A DNA stretch of 64,000 nt, from positions 2,255,627-2,319,626 of the forward strand of contig FP929036.1 of assembly GCA_000209815.1 (NCBI GenBank). Reading direction: 5' to 3'. Origin of the DNA: Butyrivibrio fibrisolvens 16/4 (GTDB lineage Bacteria > Bacillota > Clostridia > Lachnospirales > Lachnospiraceae). The notes beneath the pieces are model-generated. The model did not search any database. It was not told the DNA's origin and was given only the letters and a program-made list of their open reading frames with translations. A program made the translations under genes and the position numbers. Positions 8,661-17,367 of this stretch are shown here, one piece after another (within the stretch, counting starts at the first letter, position 1; every line of letters begins with the position of its first letter).

Positions 8661-8689
8661 TTGATAATCTTCGCTGATGATGGTATCTT
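8661..8689 (+). promoter_or_regulatory. promoter of a candidate small RNA
   Basis: TTGATA (8661-8666), a 17-base spacer and TATCTT (8684-8689) form a credible housekeeping promoter. No ORF follows it. Confidence 0.5.
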
Positions 8690-8695
8690 TTGATT

Positions 8696-8777
8696 AGACC
8701 GCAGGAAGGCATGGGTAATGCCCGAATCCAAATATTCCATCGGCGGGATTAAGAATGGTATATACATTCTTTTTTTA
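8696..8777 (+). ncRNA. candidate small RNA, about 80 nt
   Basis: Between the promoter at 8661-8689 and an intrinsic terminator (AAGAATG, 7-base loop, CATTCTT and T-run, 8751-8777) lie about 55 bases with no ORF. They contain a hairpin GGCAT...ATGCC (8708-8722) and a CCGAAT...GGCGGGATT region. Promoter plus structure plus terminator without a coding sequence fits a small RNA. It lies between the AbiE operon and a convergent gene. It matches no RNA family I recognise. Confidence 0.4.
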
Positions 8778-8791
8778 TCTTATGGAGTATT

Positions 8792-9463
8792 TTACTTGCC
8801 GACATTTACTGTATTCTCATTAATCACTTCCTTAGATTCGCTTTCCTTCGCCTTAAAATAATTATCAAAGAGCGAATCCGCAGCATCCATGGTTTGTTGG
8901 CAAATAGAAGGTAGTTTTCTTCCCCAAGACTTACCTGCTAAACCAAATCCTTTATGCATTGCCTTTTGCATTTCATGCATTTTTTCTACATCATCACCAG
9001 CTAATGCGCTAGCAAAATCAAAAAGTCTCTGTGACGTTTGTTTTACGCCCCAATAACCATCTTCTCCTATATCAGCCTGAGCTTTTGCTTTGGTGGCAGC
9101 ATCAACTTTGAAATTGCCGCCAGCTAACATTCGCCAAAAGCTGTCATCATTTGCTTTTCCAAATGTTCCAACTTGTCCTGAAATAGTCTTATTAACTAAT
9201 TCAAGCATCTGCTGCTTCTGCTTTTCCATATTATCCTTTAATTGTTGTACTAGGGCAGCGCGGTCCTCTTTGCTCATCTTATTGATTTTGTATGAACCCG
9301 TTTCAGTTTTATCACCCTTTTCGTATGTAACCCCTTCATCATTCGATTTTTTATTTATACTGTTTATTCTTACTGGTGTTTCTGTATTCTCAATATTACT
9401 AGGTTCATTTGAAGTTAAAGCTGTAGGTGTTACATTCGAAATTCCATTTATATCTATACCCAT
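8792..9463 (-). CDS. conserved hypothetical protein, paralogue of 42637-43296
   Basis: About 223 aa from the ATG at 9463; GGAGG lies inside the upstream in-frame codons, so that ATG is the better start than 9478. No signal peptide. The N-terminus is disordered. Residues about 65-110 are charged helix (DRAALVQQLKDNMEKQKQQM, then NKTISGQ). The C-terminal half carries EDGYWGVKQTSQRLFDFA and SWGRKLPSI. The same modules in the same order make up the protein at 42637-43296, which has a sigma-28-type promoter. Last gene of the island's FlxA/FliD-like operon. Function unknown; a role linked to motility or export is inferred only from neighbours and promoter type. Confidence 0.7.
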   Translation of the reverse strand: MGIDINGISNVTPTALTSNEPSNIENTETPVRINSINKKSNDEGVTYEKGDKTETGSYKINKMSKEDRAALVQQLKDNMEKQKQQMLELVNKTISGQVGTFGKANDDSFWRMLAGGNFKVDAATKAKAQADIGEDGYWGVKQTSQRLFDFASALAGDDVEKMHEMQKAMHKGFGLAGKSWGRKLPSICQQTMDAADSLFDNYFKAKESESKEVINENTVNVGK

Positions 9464-9484
9464 AATAAATACCTCCATACAAAA

Positions 9485-10259
9485 CTATTCTTTGAAGTCA
9501 TACTTACTTTTTACTAAGTCATTTAGAGAATTAGAATAGCGTCCTTGTTTGTTATAAGAGCTTCCTACACCAGCAGCATTCGCAATTGAATTTCCCTTAT
9601 TCATTAACTGCGAAGCATATGAATTATGGCCAGTGAATAGCGATTTAAGGGCTCCTATATCAGCCTTTTTTAACTGGTCCACATCTAACGAAAGCTTATT
9701 TCCCTTTCCAACATATAGTCCTACTTTGTTAAGAGTTTTCTGATGTGAGGAAGTTGTTTTTGTCATCCACGCACCATTTCGTAAAACGCTTTTAGTGTTG
9801 GAATTACCTGCAGCTTCAACAGTACTGTTATAGTCTTCAATAAATGCATTTAAAGCCTTCTCAATATCGGTCCAGTTATAATCTGATTTATTTTTCTTCT
9901 CCTGTTAATTCATCTTTTTCTGTAATTGTTTTCTGTTCCCACAAGGATGCACTCATGAGCCTTTCAGAAGATTTGGATAAAGCACTTGCTGCTTCAGCCA
10001 TTGCTGTTAACTTAGCCGAAGAGTCTTTTCCAGCGTTGGCTTTCTGGGCTTTGTCCTGTGCATAATAAGCCTTCATTAGCTTTCCGTAAGTTCCACTTTT
10101 GATGAGTGAATAGTCGGATAGACTAAATGATCCACTTGAAACTTTAGGCGCTGATGCACTTAACCCATCTAAGAAATCATTTGAATAGTTTTGATTGTTC
10201 ACGTTGTAGTTCTCATCGAAATACTTGTGATTTGATACATAGTCGCTAATCCTTGCCAT
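9485..10259 (-). CDS. FliD-like hypothetical protein (frameshifted)
   Basis: Two frames join into one 257-aa protein if the run of five T at 9891-9895 is one base shorter. The first 123 residues end at TAA (9888-9890); the rest continues without its own ribosome-binding site. The upstream half is low-complexity and Ser/Ala-rich. The downstream half has the pattern of the FliD (flagellar filament cap) C-terminal domain: a helix ending ALNAFIEDYNS, then VGLYVGKGNKLSLDVDQLKK and ALKSLFTG. The ATG at 10259 follows AAGGAGG. It lies in an operon with FlxA-like and unknown genes on the tRNA-Leu island. It could be a secreted or flagellum-associated protein; it is far shorter than FliD, so the name is descriptive only. 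Confidence 0.6.
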
Positions 10260-10293
10260 AATAATCGACCTCCTTGTCTATAACCCAATCCTT

Positions 10294-10869
10294 TTAAATA
10301 CGATAATCAAATGGTATATAATTCACAGGAATCCTCTTTTCCTGTTCAAGTTTTTCTAACTCTTCTTCAGTCAGCATCATCTGATTCAACTCATCCTCGG
10401 ATAGTATCTCTTCTGATGATTGCTGTAAGTCTTCAACCATTTCCTCAGTAACTTCTTCAACTGCATCTGTAAGATTATCCATTAATTCGTCAAGCATTCC
10501 GTCATTCTCAACGCTAGTTGCTTCTTCAATCATATCTTCACGACGCTCTTCAGGCGTCTTAGGTTCATTCTTTTCAGCAGCTTCAGCAATCTTTTCTGCG
10601 AGTTCCTGAGACTCATCAAATACATGGAACATTTGAGCATTGTTGTATTCCATTTTTGCTGCTGCAATCTGATCCTCATATCCATGAAACATGGCAAGCT
10701 TTTTGGCGATTTCATCAATTGTGTCCGCTTCCATATTTTTCAGATTTTCTTTTTGCTGCTCAAAGAAGGCAATTTTATTGTCTCGCTCAGCTTGTCTATT
10801 TAATCTATCTTGCGTACTTTTTAATCCAAGATTACCTAATAAATCTATGCCCTGTAACTTTATATTCAT
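10294..10869 (-). CDS. hypothetical acidic coiled-coil protein
   Basis: 191 aa, ribosome-binding site AGGAGG. It has no signal peptide or membrane helix. The N-terminal 25 residues resemble the start of FlxA-type proteins (short polar segment, then a charged helix QAERDNKIAFFEQQKENLK). Residues 60-185 are strongly acidic with repeated Glu-rich helices (EEVTEEMVEDL, SEEILSEDELNQ). No known domain recognised. It sits between the FlxA-like gene and the FliD-like gene, 22 and 34 bases away, so all are probably one operon. Confidence 0.7.
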   Translation of the reverse strand: MNIKLQGIDLLGNLGLKSTQDRLNRQAERDNKIAFFEQQKENLKNMEADTIDEIAKKLAMFHGYEDQIAAAKMEYNNAQMFHVFDESQELAEKIAEAAEKNEPKTPEERREDMIEEATSVENDGMLDELMDNLTDAVEEVTEEMVEDLQQSSEEILSEDELNQMMLTEEELEKLEQEKRIPVNYIPFDYRI

Positions 10870-10891
10870 AGGCGAAACCTCCTAGAATGTT

Positions 10892-11647
10892 TTACAACAA
10901 CTCATCAACATTATTACCAACAGGGGTATCTGGATTAATCTCAACTCCCTCTGGAATTGAGTTGTCTACAGTAGCATTTTTCTGTTCTTTATTTGAATTA
11001 GTTGATTTATCTGCAATTTCATCATTATTATTTTCAGCAGCCTTATCTAATTCTTTATCTGCTCGATTTAATACTTCTAGCTGATCTGATTCTATATCCC
11101 TATTTCTAGATTCAATATCAGCAAGTTGTTCCTGTTTCTTTTCTACATCTTTGCCTCTGGCAGAATCTAGTTTAATTTCTGTTTCCAGGATATCTGCTTC
11201 GCCTTTTAGATTGACTTTAATAGCACCCTGGGCTTCCACTTGATTTATAGCACTATCTGCTGATATAAGAGCTTTCATACTAGTTGTAGAAATGCCTTTT
11301 GCAGCTTTAGATGATTTAGCTGTTTGTTTGCCTCCAAGCATATCCTCCATAGACGAACCTTTGCTCTGTCTGTTTTCTTTCTTCTGCTCAATTTGATGTT
11401 GGCGTAATTGATTTTGCAAATCAGTTATTTGCTTTTGAATTTCTTGACGTTTTTTCATTTTTTCATCTATGGACATTTCTTTATCTTCGCCAAGAGATTG
11501 AAGCTGTTCTTTAGCATTATTTATCTGCTCTTGAAGGCTTTTACTATACGAATCCATCTGTTGATTTTGGTTTAGCTGGAATGTAGTACTGGATTTATGC
11601 AATTCACTTATATTATTCATATTGATATTCATAGAAACTGTCCCCAT
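10892..11647 (-). CDS. FlxA-like protein
   Basis: 251 aa, ribosome-binding site AAGGAGG. The segment QINNAKEQLQSLGEDKEMSI followed by DEKMKKRQEIQKQITDLQNQ (about residues 41-82) is the coiled coil typical of FlxA-like proteins: Gln/Lys heptads interrupted by a short loop. FlxA in E. coli is a flagellar class-3 gene of unknown function. The C-terminal half has further charged helices and an Asn-rich tail. First gene of the 11647-to-8792 operon. A weak sigma-28-like sequence (GTCGATAG, plus-strand position 11721-11728) lies upstream but differs from consensus at several bases. Confidence 0.65.
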   Translation of the reverse strand: MGTVSMNINMNNISELHKSSTTFQLNQNQQMDSYSKSLQEQINNAKEQLQSLGEDKEMSIDEKMKKRQEIQKQITDLQNQLRQHQIEQKKENRQSKGSSMEDMLGGKQTAKSSKAAKGISTTSMKALISADSAINQVEAQGAIKVNLKGEADILETEIKLDSARGKDVEKKQEQLADIESRNRDIESDQLEVLNRADKELDKAAENNNDEIADKSTNSNKEQKNATVDNSIPEGVEINPDTPVGNNVDELL

Positions 11648-11791
11648 ACTTTAACCCTCCTTGGTATAAATTCGAAATCCTTTTCTTATAAAAACTGATA
11701 CTTATAGCTTTCTATAATCGCTATCGACTATGAATTTTTCAATCTAAACCCATTTGATGTGGACTGCATCTAATATGATGTGAATAGCACT

Positions 11792-11821
11792 AAAAAAGCC
11801 TGCTGCATTTCTGCAGCAGGC
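11792..11821 (-). terminator. terminator of the AgrC-like kinase gene
   Basis: The perfect 10-bp stem GCCTGCTGCA/TGCAGCAGGC with a four-base loop is followed by six T on the minus strand, 15 bases past the kinase stop. It separates the two-component pair from the FlxA-like operon. Confidence 0.92.
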
Positions 11822-11835
11822 ACCATTCTATATTC

Positions 11836-13226
11836 TTATCCAACAAACATTATGTTAAGCACAAACCATAACCCATCGTTTTCACTGAATTGCTTAATTT
11901 CAATATCACCATTGTATTTTCTGGCAATCTCCCTTATGTTACGTACACCAAATCCATGGCCATCGTCATTCTTTACTGAAATAGGAATACCTTCTTCATC
12001 AATCTGAGCATTTTTATCAGACTTATTCTTAATGCTAATAATGTATACATTTTCTCGTTCAACTGATGTTATTTCAACATATGGCTCATTAACTCTAAGC
12101 GAGGCTTCGTAGGCGTTTTGTATGGCATTTGTAAGAACCACACACATTTCAAATGGATTAACAGCTACATTACTTGGATATTTTAAGGATGTCTTTAGTG
12201 TTATGCCATTATCAGCAAACCTATCTACAAACTCTGATATTGCAATATCAGTTACGGCATTTCCGGTTTTAGCTGATGGAACTATATTCTTATATGTCTC
12301 TTCCCAATTACCAAGGTAATCCCTTAGTTCCTGATACTTTTCTGTCTCCAAAAGACCTTTCATTACAGCCATATGATTGCCTGTATCATGACGCAAGGCT
12401 CTCATCTGTTGATATACAGTCTCAATTTGACCTACATACTTTTTGCTATCTTCGATCTGTTTAGCCAACACACGATTAGCATATTCTATTTCCTTGTTAG
12501 CCTTTATGCTCTGATAAAAGTAAAGTGTAACGCAAAGCGTTAAATAAGCCATTATGCAAAACAGTATGCGATACATATTGCCTGGAATATTAGCCTTGAT
12601 GCTTCCGTTTTCAATGCCATCAAACCATAGCATATAGTACGAATAAATAATTCGTGTAGCAAGGAAGATGCTTATACATGGAATTAATAACATAATCAGT
12701 TCCTTCCAAGATAGGTCTTCTTGCTTATTTTTATATGTTTTTAGAAGCAGCTTGATAGAGAAGAAGAGTAACAATAAAGCTAATCCATACTCGACAATCG
12801 TTGATACAACATATTCAGCTACAATTGCAGGGATGCTTTCTCTGAATAATTTAAAGTTAAAAACAAAATCCCTTTCATAAAAACCAAGCTCAGTGAATAT
12901 TTCCAAGCTTAACCATCTAATGATAAAAAAGCTAACACATAGAAATATTTTCTGCATAAGATTTCTTTTTTCATCTAAATAGAAAAGAATCACGCCAACA
13001 AAAACAATGAAAAAATCGAGATTGTCAGTCTTATTCCATTTTGGACATCAACATGCCTTAGTATACAGTCTGTAATCCATTCGAAAACTACTGCATAATA
13101 AACTGACTTCATATTTTTTACAAACGGCCTGAGCCAATATATAAATAACACAGAAGTAATTATGCAATATATCTCGATTACAGTATTCATAAAATAATTA
13201 AAGAATGCATCAGACACCATCATCAC
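11836..13226 (-). CDS. AgrC-type sensor histidine kinase (GHKL family, frameshifted)
   Basis: One 463-aa protein if the six-A run at 13010-13015 is one base longer. As it stands a 78-codon piece (from 13226) ends at 12990 and the rest opens from 12993; translating through the break gives an uninterrupted membrane helix. About six transmembrane helices occupy residues 1-240. A coiled linker leads to MRALRHDTGNHM (phospho-His near residue 285), then the GHKL ATPase with VVLTNAIQNAYEAS (N-box) and DGHGFGVRNI (G-box). This is the pattern of peptide- or cell-density-sensing kinases. The first codon overlaps the regulator's stop (ATGA at 13223-13226), so the pair is translationally coupled. No AgrB/AgrD-type signal genes are seen nearby. 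Confidence 0.85.
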
Positions 13227-13939
13227 AATCCTCTTGTATTAAATGATAAATAAGCTCTTACCAAATCTTGATACTTGCCTCGGGCAACAGGTATTTCTTC
13301 GCCAGCCACTTTTACAATTTTGGAATTATAAGATTGAATTGCTGAAAGATTAATCAGATATGCCCTATGAACCCTAAAAAAATCATTTCCAACAGTATTC
13401 TCTAAATCTGTCATTCGTCCATAGTATTCAATCTCATCATTATCCCTCATGTGAAGTACAATTCTACGGTTAAATACCTCAGCAAATGCAATTTCTGATA
13501 TAGAAACACTTCGGCTTAATCCATTGGCTTTGATTATAAATGACTTATTATCAGGCACTACTGGCGATACTCTAGTTTGTCTATGTATTATTTCTTCAAC
13601 GGCTGCATGCAACACCTCGTTTAACTTATTTTTATCAATGGGTTTAACAAGATAATTAAAAGCTCTCACATCGAAGGCATTAAAAACATATTCCTCCAAA
13701 GCAGTAACAAAGATAATCACTGCATCACTTCCATTAGCGCGGACTTGCTTAGCGAGCTCCATGCCATCAATTCCAGGCATCTGTATATCTAGAAACAGAA
13801 TGTCAGGATTATATTCTGCTTCCAATAAATCCTCAGCAGATTCATAGCATTTAACGATGGCATCTGTAATCTCATCAGAAATGCTTTTTGCTATGAAATC
13901 TCTTATATATTTTTCATCATCACATATTACAATTTTCAT
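13223..13939 (-). CDS. AgrA-type LytTR response regulator
   Basis: About 238 aa from the ATG at 13939 (GGGGGTAGAA upstream fits; the GTG at 13951 lies in that site). Receiver domain with the acidic pair in VICDDEK, the phospho-Asp in ILFLDIQMPGIDGMEL, and the Lys in NYLVKPIDK. LytTR DNA-binding domain from about residue 135 (SFIIKANGLSRSVSISEI, FFRVHRAYLINL). It is the cognate partner of the overlapping kinase gene. On the island, the FlxA-like operon on one side and the secreted-type gene at 14099 on the other are the natural candidate targets; this is inference from position. Confidence 0.9.
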   Translation of the reverse strand: MKIVICDDEKYIRDFIAKSISDEITDAIVKCYESAEDLLEAEYNPDILFLDIQMPGIDGMELAKQVRANGSDAVIIFVTALEEYVFNAFDVRAFNYLVKPIDKNKLNEVLHAAVEEIIHRQTRVSPVVPDNKSFIIKANGLSRSVSISEIAFAEVFNRRIVLHMRDNDEIEYYGRMTDLENTVGNDFFRVHRAYLINLSAIQSYNSKIVKVAGEEIPVARGKYQDLVRAYLSFNTRGL

Positions 13940-14051
13940 TTCTACCCCCACTGTATATACGAATATTATAGCTGATTTTACGATATATATACCTTGCCTA
14001 TTGCGTGAAACGCAGTTTTTTTGTTGTGAAATGAATATATTGAGTTAGAAA

Positions 14052-14080
14052 AAGGAATTATGGCTGTTATGCCATAATCC
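14052..14080 (-). terminator. terminator after the 14099-14746 gene
   Basis: On the minus strand GGATTATGGC, a six-base loop and GCCATAATTCC are followed by five T, about 20 bases past the restored stop codon. This supports the reading of the split frames at 14099-14746 as one gene. Confidence 0.8.
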
Positions 14081-14098
14081 CTAAATAAGAAAAAGTAG

Positions 14099-14746
14099 TT
14101 ACGCTTTTAAATCAAAAGAAGTTTTTCCATTACTACCAAAAATGTTTTCTGTAATCGCCCTTAAATCAGTTCCCATGCCAATATATTCTTGCATCTCAAG
14201 CGTTCTGTTTTGTAGCTTCTCTAGTCTTTGCTTTTCTTCATCCTCTTCTTCTTTCTTTTCTTAAGTCGTCTTTTTCATTTTTGTTATGAGCTGCTCTAGC
14301 TTCGTCAGCCTTACGTTTTGCATTCTCACGTGCGATTTTACCATCAGGATCAATTGTACAGGCACTAGTCATGGTAATCTCACCATTAGAATCATATTCT
14401 ATTGTCATAAACGTCATAACGGGACTACCTGGCATATTTTTGTGAATGCAACACTTCTTTTAACACACTCATTTGTCACAGCAAGATTCTCTTCAAGAAA
14501 TGCAGCTTTTTGAGGATCCTTATTGCACTTTTCAAGAAATACGCTCGAAACCGTCACTGTTACAGGTACTCCATACATATTTTTAGTCCCCGTATTCATT
14601 TCAGGATATTTTTCTTGAAGATATTTTGAATAGTCATTTATATTCTTAAACCCTGTTTTTATCTCCTCGTGCCTTGTCACATATGGAGTAGATGTTTTGA
14701 GTTCCATTATCTGAGAGGTTACACCGCATACATCCATAGTAGTCAA
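14099..14746 (-). CDS. DUF6033-like hypothetical protein (two frameshifts)
   Basis: Three frames join into a single 215-aa protein if the T-run at 14437-14441 gains one base and the stretch around 14255-14264 loses one; the joined frame then ends at 14099 just before a good terminator. The protein has no signal peptide. Features are INDYSKYLQEKYPEMNTG, then VTVTVSSVFLEKCNKDPQKA with AFLEENLAV, then a strand-rich MTIEYDSNGEITM segment and a charged Lys/Glu C-terminal helix. The pattern resembles uncharacterised Lachnospiraceae proteins I recall as DUF6033; this assignment is from memory and unverified. A sigma-28-like promoter lies upstream. Confidence 0.55.
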
Positions 14747-14769
14747 CTCCTTTCAATCTCTTTCTAGTT

Positions 14770-14795
14770 GTATCGGATATAGAATCCACTGTTTA
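14770..14795 (-). promoter_or_regulatory. sigma-28-like promoter
   Basis: On the minus strand TAAA (plus 14792-14795), 14 bases, then TCCGATAC (plus 14770-14777). The sigma-28 consensus is TAAA-N15-GCCGATAA, so this has six of eight -10 bases and a spacer one base short. It sits 24 bases upstream of the 14746 start. Confidence 0.4.
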
Positions 14796-14840
14796 ATCCA
14801 TATGTTGTGGGATGCACAGATGTTGTTGTGAACAGTTCAA

Positions 14841-15141
14841 ATTTCCAATAATAGTAATTAACGTTACGTTATTCCATATTATTGGAAAAACTCATTCTTT
14901 CCTCTGTTTTTGGTTTTTCCATTAACTTCAATTAATGCTCCATTAATGCCAATTATTGGAAAATTTAATCTCATGTGTACCATTTCTAGATTTTTGGGCC
15001 ATTTTATATATAGGCTAGCCTATCAAAAATGGGTCCGTTTGTTCCTTGCAAGCATAGGAAAATGTCCCATTTTCCATGAAAATTTCATTTTCATGATACG
15101 TTGGGCATGCCCAAACCCTTGAGATTAAAGAATCTCAAAGG
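14841..15141. other. palindrome-dense region, candidate oriT or replication origin
   Basis: There is no ORF. It contains three copies of an iteron-like TTATTGGAAA box (inverted at about 14842-14851, direct at about 14879-14888 and 14953-14962). Then five palindromes or hairpins follow in 130 bases: TAGGCTAGCCTA (15011-15022), GGAAAATG/CATTTTCC (about 15058-15075), CATGAAAAT/ATTTTCATG with three-base loop (15075-15095), TGGGCATGCCCA (15102-15113) and CCTTTGAGATT/AATCTCAAGGG (about 15115-15141). Their density, and the ribbon-helix-helix gene starting 43 bases later, fit a transfer origin with its accessory protein. No relaxase is seen, so any transfer would need one in trans. Confidence 0.5.
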
Positions 15142-15183
15142 CTGCGCACAAAAAAAATAATATATTTAAGAAAGAGGTAAAAA

Positions 15184-15747
15184 ATGAAAAATTACAATTT
15201 ATGTGTATCACTAAATCCAGAAGAAAAAGCAATAGTTTGTGCTTTAGCGGCTCAACACAATATGAAGCCTACTGCATATGTAAAAAGCTTAATATGCTCC
15301 CAAAAGCCTAAACAGAGTAAGCCAGTGATATTTATACCAAGCGCTGAGGTGAATTATGCGATAGGTTCAAAGAGTCAATGCGTTAAAGCTTACTTTACCG
15401 ATACTGAGATGATGGCACTTAGATACATGGCTAGAAATGAGCCTTTATCTAGATTTGTTTCTCGTAGGGCACTTCAAGGAGAAAATGTTCTTTCTATAGA
15501 AATCGAAGATGATGATTATGACTTTGTATATTCAGTTGTTGAACCTATTTATACATCAATCTATATGTATTTACACAATCTAAAAAGTATTAACGCGTTA
15601 GAAAAAGATGTTATTGAGAATTTTATTTCAGAACTAGAAAAATCAAATAGATTTCTTATAAAACTAACAGAGTATTTAAAAAGAATAGAAGAAGTATTAG
15701 AAAAACAAGGCTTAACGAATTGCGTAAGCTCAGCAACTATCTTCTAA
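15184..15747 (+). CDS. ribbon-helix-helix protein, possibly MobC-like relaxosome accessory
   Basis: 187 aa, ribosome-binding site AAAGAGGT. The N-terminal half has two similar strand-helix-helix units: YNLCVSLNPEEKAIVCALAA with PTAYVKSLI, and CVKAYFTDTEMMALRYMARN with SRFVSRRAL. This is the look of ribbon-helix-helix plasmid mobilisation proteins (MobC type), whose first strand binds DNA. The C-terminal 80 residues are mostly helical and charged. It lies between the palindrome cluster and the integrase gene on the island. The family call is tentative. It could also be a repressor or excision factor. Confidence 0.5.
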   Translation: MKNYNLCVSLNPEEKAIVCALAAQHNMKPTAYVKSLICSQKPKQSKPVIFIPSAEVNYAIGSKSQCVKAYFTDTEMMALRYMARNEPLSRFVSRRALQGENVLSIEIEDDDYDFVYSVVEPIYTSIYMYLHNLKSINALEKDVIENFISELEKSNRFLIKLTEYLKRIEEVLEKQGLTNCVSSATIF

Positions 15748-15801
15748 AAGACTATGACCTATTTTCAGTATAAATACTTATTCTTTGCTGCTTGAAATTA
15801 T

Positions 15802-15874
15802 ATCCTGAGAATCTTCGCCATCAAGGACTTCGCAAGTGACATGTGTCATCCTTGACGGCTCAGCTTCTCTGGAT
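15802..15874. other. long two-part hairpin upstream of the integrase gene
   Basis: Outer arms ATCCTGAGAA/TTCTCTGGAT and inner arms CCATCAAGGA/TCCTTGACGG pair with one mismatch or wobble each. They are separated by a symmetric six-base internal loop and close on TGACATGTGTCA, itself nearly palindromic. It lies 65 bases before the integrase start and has no T-run, so it is unlikely to be a simple terminator. It could control integrase expression or be a protein-binding arm site. Confidence 0.5.
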
Positions 15875-15939
15875 AACCAATAAACAAGCAAAGAAAAGGA
15901 AAAATGTATTTAAATAAGATTTAGAGAAAGGAATTATAA

Positions 15940-17330
15940 GTGAAAACAACTAAGGAAATATTATTATTTGCAAACGAAATAACCAAATTATTAGACATTC
16001 AAATTGGCCGCAAAAAGACTTTGGAGGACGAATACAAGTGTGATATTATTAGTCTTGCCGACATGCTAAAAGAATTAGACATGATCAATAAAAAGGAGCT
16101 TAAATTAAAGCGTACGCTTGTTTCACAGGTCCATGTGAAGAAAAATGGACTGCCCAAAAGCATTAGATATGACGCAGGCAGAGACTTATGGATAACAAAG
16201 ATTTCTGGCGACATCAGAATACATGCTCGAACCGAAGAGGCATTATTAGATAAGATATTAGAATACTATGATTGCCATATAATGTCATATACTATCGACC
16301 ATATATTCACTTTGGCTCTTAAGCACAAAGAGGATATCGATATATGCAGTCCACTTACAATTCAACGCTATAAGGATTCGTATAACCGTTTTATCTCTGA
16401 TGAATTTAGGGAAAAAGATATCAGAAAGGTTGATAACGATTCATTACAGTCATACAGCAAATTAATGACTGCACGACTTCATCCTAAGAAAAAGCATTCT
16501 TAAGCTATAAAGGGGTGTTGAATCTAATCTTCGACTATGCAGAAGAGAACAATTACATTCAAAACAATCCTGTTAAATCTATCAATAACAAGAAGTTCTT
16601 GATGCAGTGTGATAATTCAAAGCCACAGAGCAGTGAAAAAATACTTTCGCTGCATGATATTGAAGCTATTTATTCTGAAATCAATAGACGAAATAATCTT
16701 CCACGCTATCAGGGCTATTTTTATTATGGTTATATGGTTCGTATGGCTATTGCAACTGGTATGCGAGCTGGTGAGCTTTGTGCACTGAAATGGACGGATA
16801 TAGATGATTATTATATTCATATCCATGCACAGCAATTAACAGGCCGTGGTAAGGGAAATACAGCCAATTTCTATGCCGATTGGACAAAGGATGAAAAAGG
16901 TATTTCACATGGTGGACGGAAATTTCCAATCACTGATAATATTGCTGCCATTTTAGATGATTTGAAAAAGAATCAGTTTGAGAAAAACATTATTTCTGAT
17001 TACGTATTTTGCAAGCCAAATGGAGACTGGATAAAGATTGGTTCATATCACGCTTGGCTTCGTGAGTTCATGAAAAGTATAAACTTACCAGTCACGAATA
17101 ATCACGCATTCAGAATGAGTCTTAATTCTAATGTTTTTATTCCAAACGGCATTCCTGTAACAGATAGAGCAAGATTGCTTGGTCACAGTGTTGAAACCAA
17201 TATAAAGCATTATTCATACGCAAGAATTGGGGTTGATCAAGAAATAATAGATAGGCTAAATGGCAAGGTTGCCCCTAAGTTGCCCCAAAATATAATTGAC
17301 TTCGAATCAACCAAAAAGAAAAAAGCTTGA
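15940..17330 (+). CDS. tyrosine recombinase / integrase (frameshifted)
   Basis: 463 aa when the five-A run at 16489-16493 is read as six; as given, the frame stops at 16501-16503 and resumes at about 16515. N-terminal arm-binding part (about residues 60-110), SAM-like core-binding domain (about 120-210), then the catalytic domain. Visible catalytic residues are the first Arg in MAIATGMRAGELCALKW, the Lys in GRKFPI, HAFR (His-x-x-Arg) at NNHAFRMSLN, LLGHS (the second His), and the nucleophile Tyr in TNIKHYSYARIG. It sits 38 bases from the right att site and tRNA-Leu, with its stop codon inside the terminator stem. It should catalyse integration and excision at the tRNA-Leu 3' end. The break is probably a sequence error, but a dead integrase would make the island immobile. 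Confidence 0.88.
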
Positions 17331-17350
17331 GAATTCAACATTCTCAAGCT
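17319..17350 (-). terminator. bidirectional terminator shared by integrase and tRNA-Leu
   Basis: The 11-bp stem AGCTTGAGAAT/ATTCTCAAGCT overlaps the integrase stop codon. On the minus strand it is followed by TTTTTTC, so it can end the tRNA-Leu transcript, replacing the tRNA's own terminator now at 6708-6740. Confidence 0.85.
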
Positions 17351-17367
17351 CTAATCATTAAAAATTA

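Noticed and set aside
8674-8680. CTGATGA, reminiscent of a hammerhead ribozyme core
   Set aside because: The required GAAA and flanking stems are absent, and the bases fall inside the promoter spacer.
9888-9900. Programmed frameshift in the FliD-like gene
   Set aside because: The shift needed is one surplus base in a five-A run with no slippery heptamer or downstream pseudoknot visible; it fits the window-wide homopolymer error pattern better.
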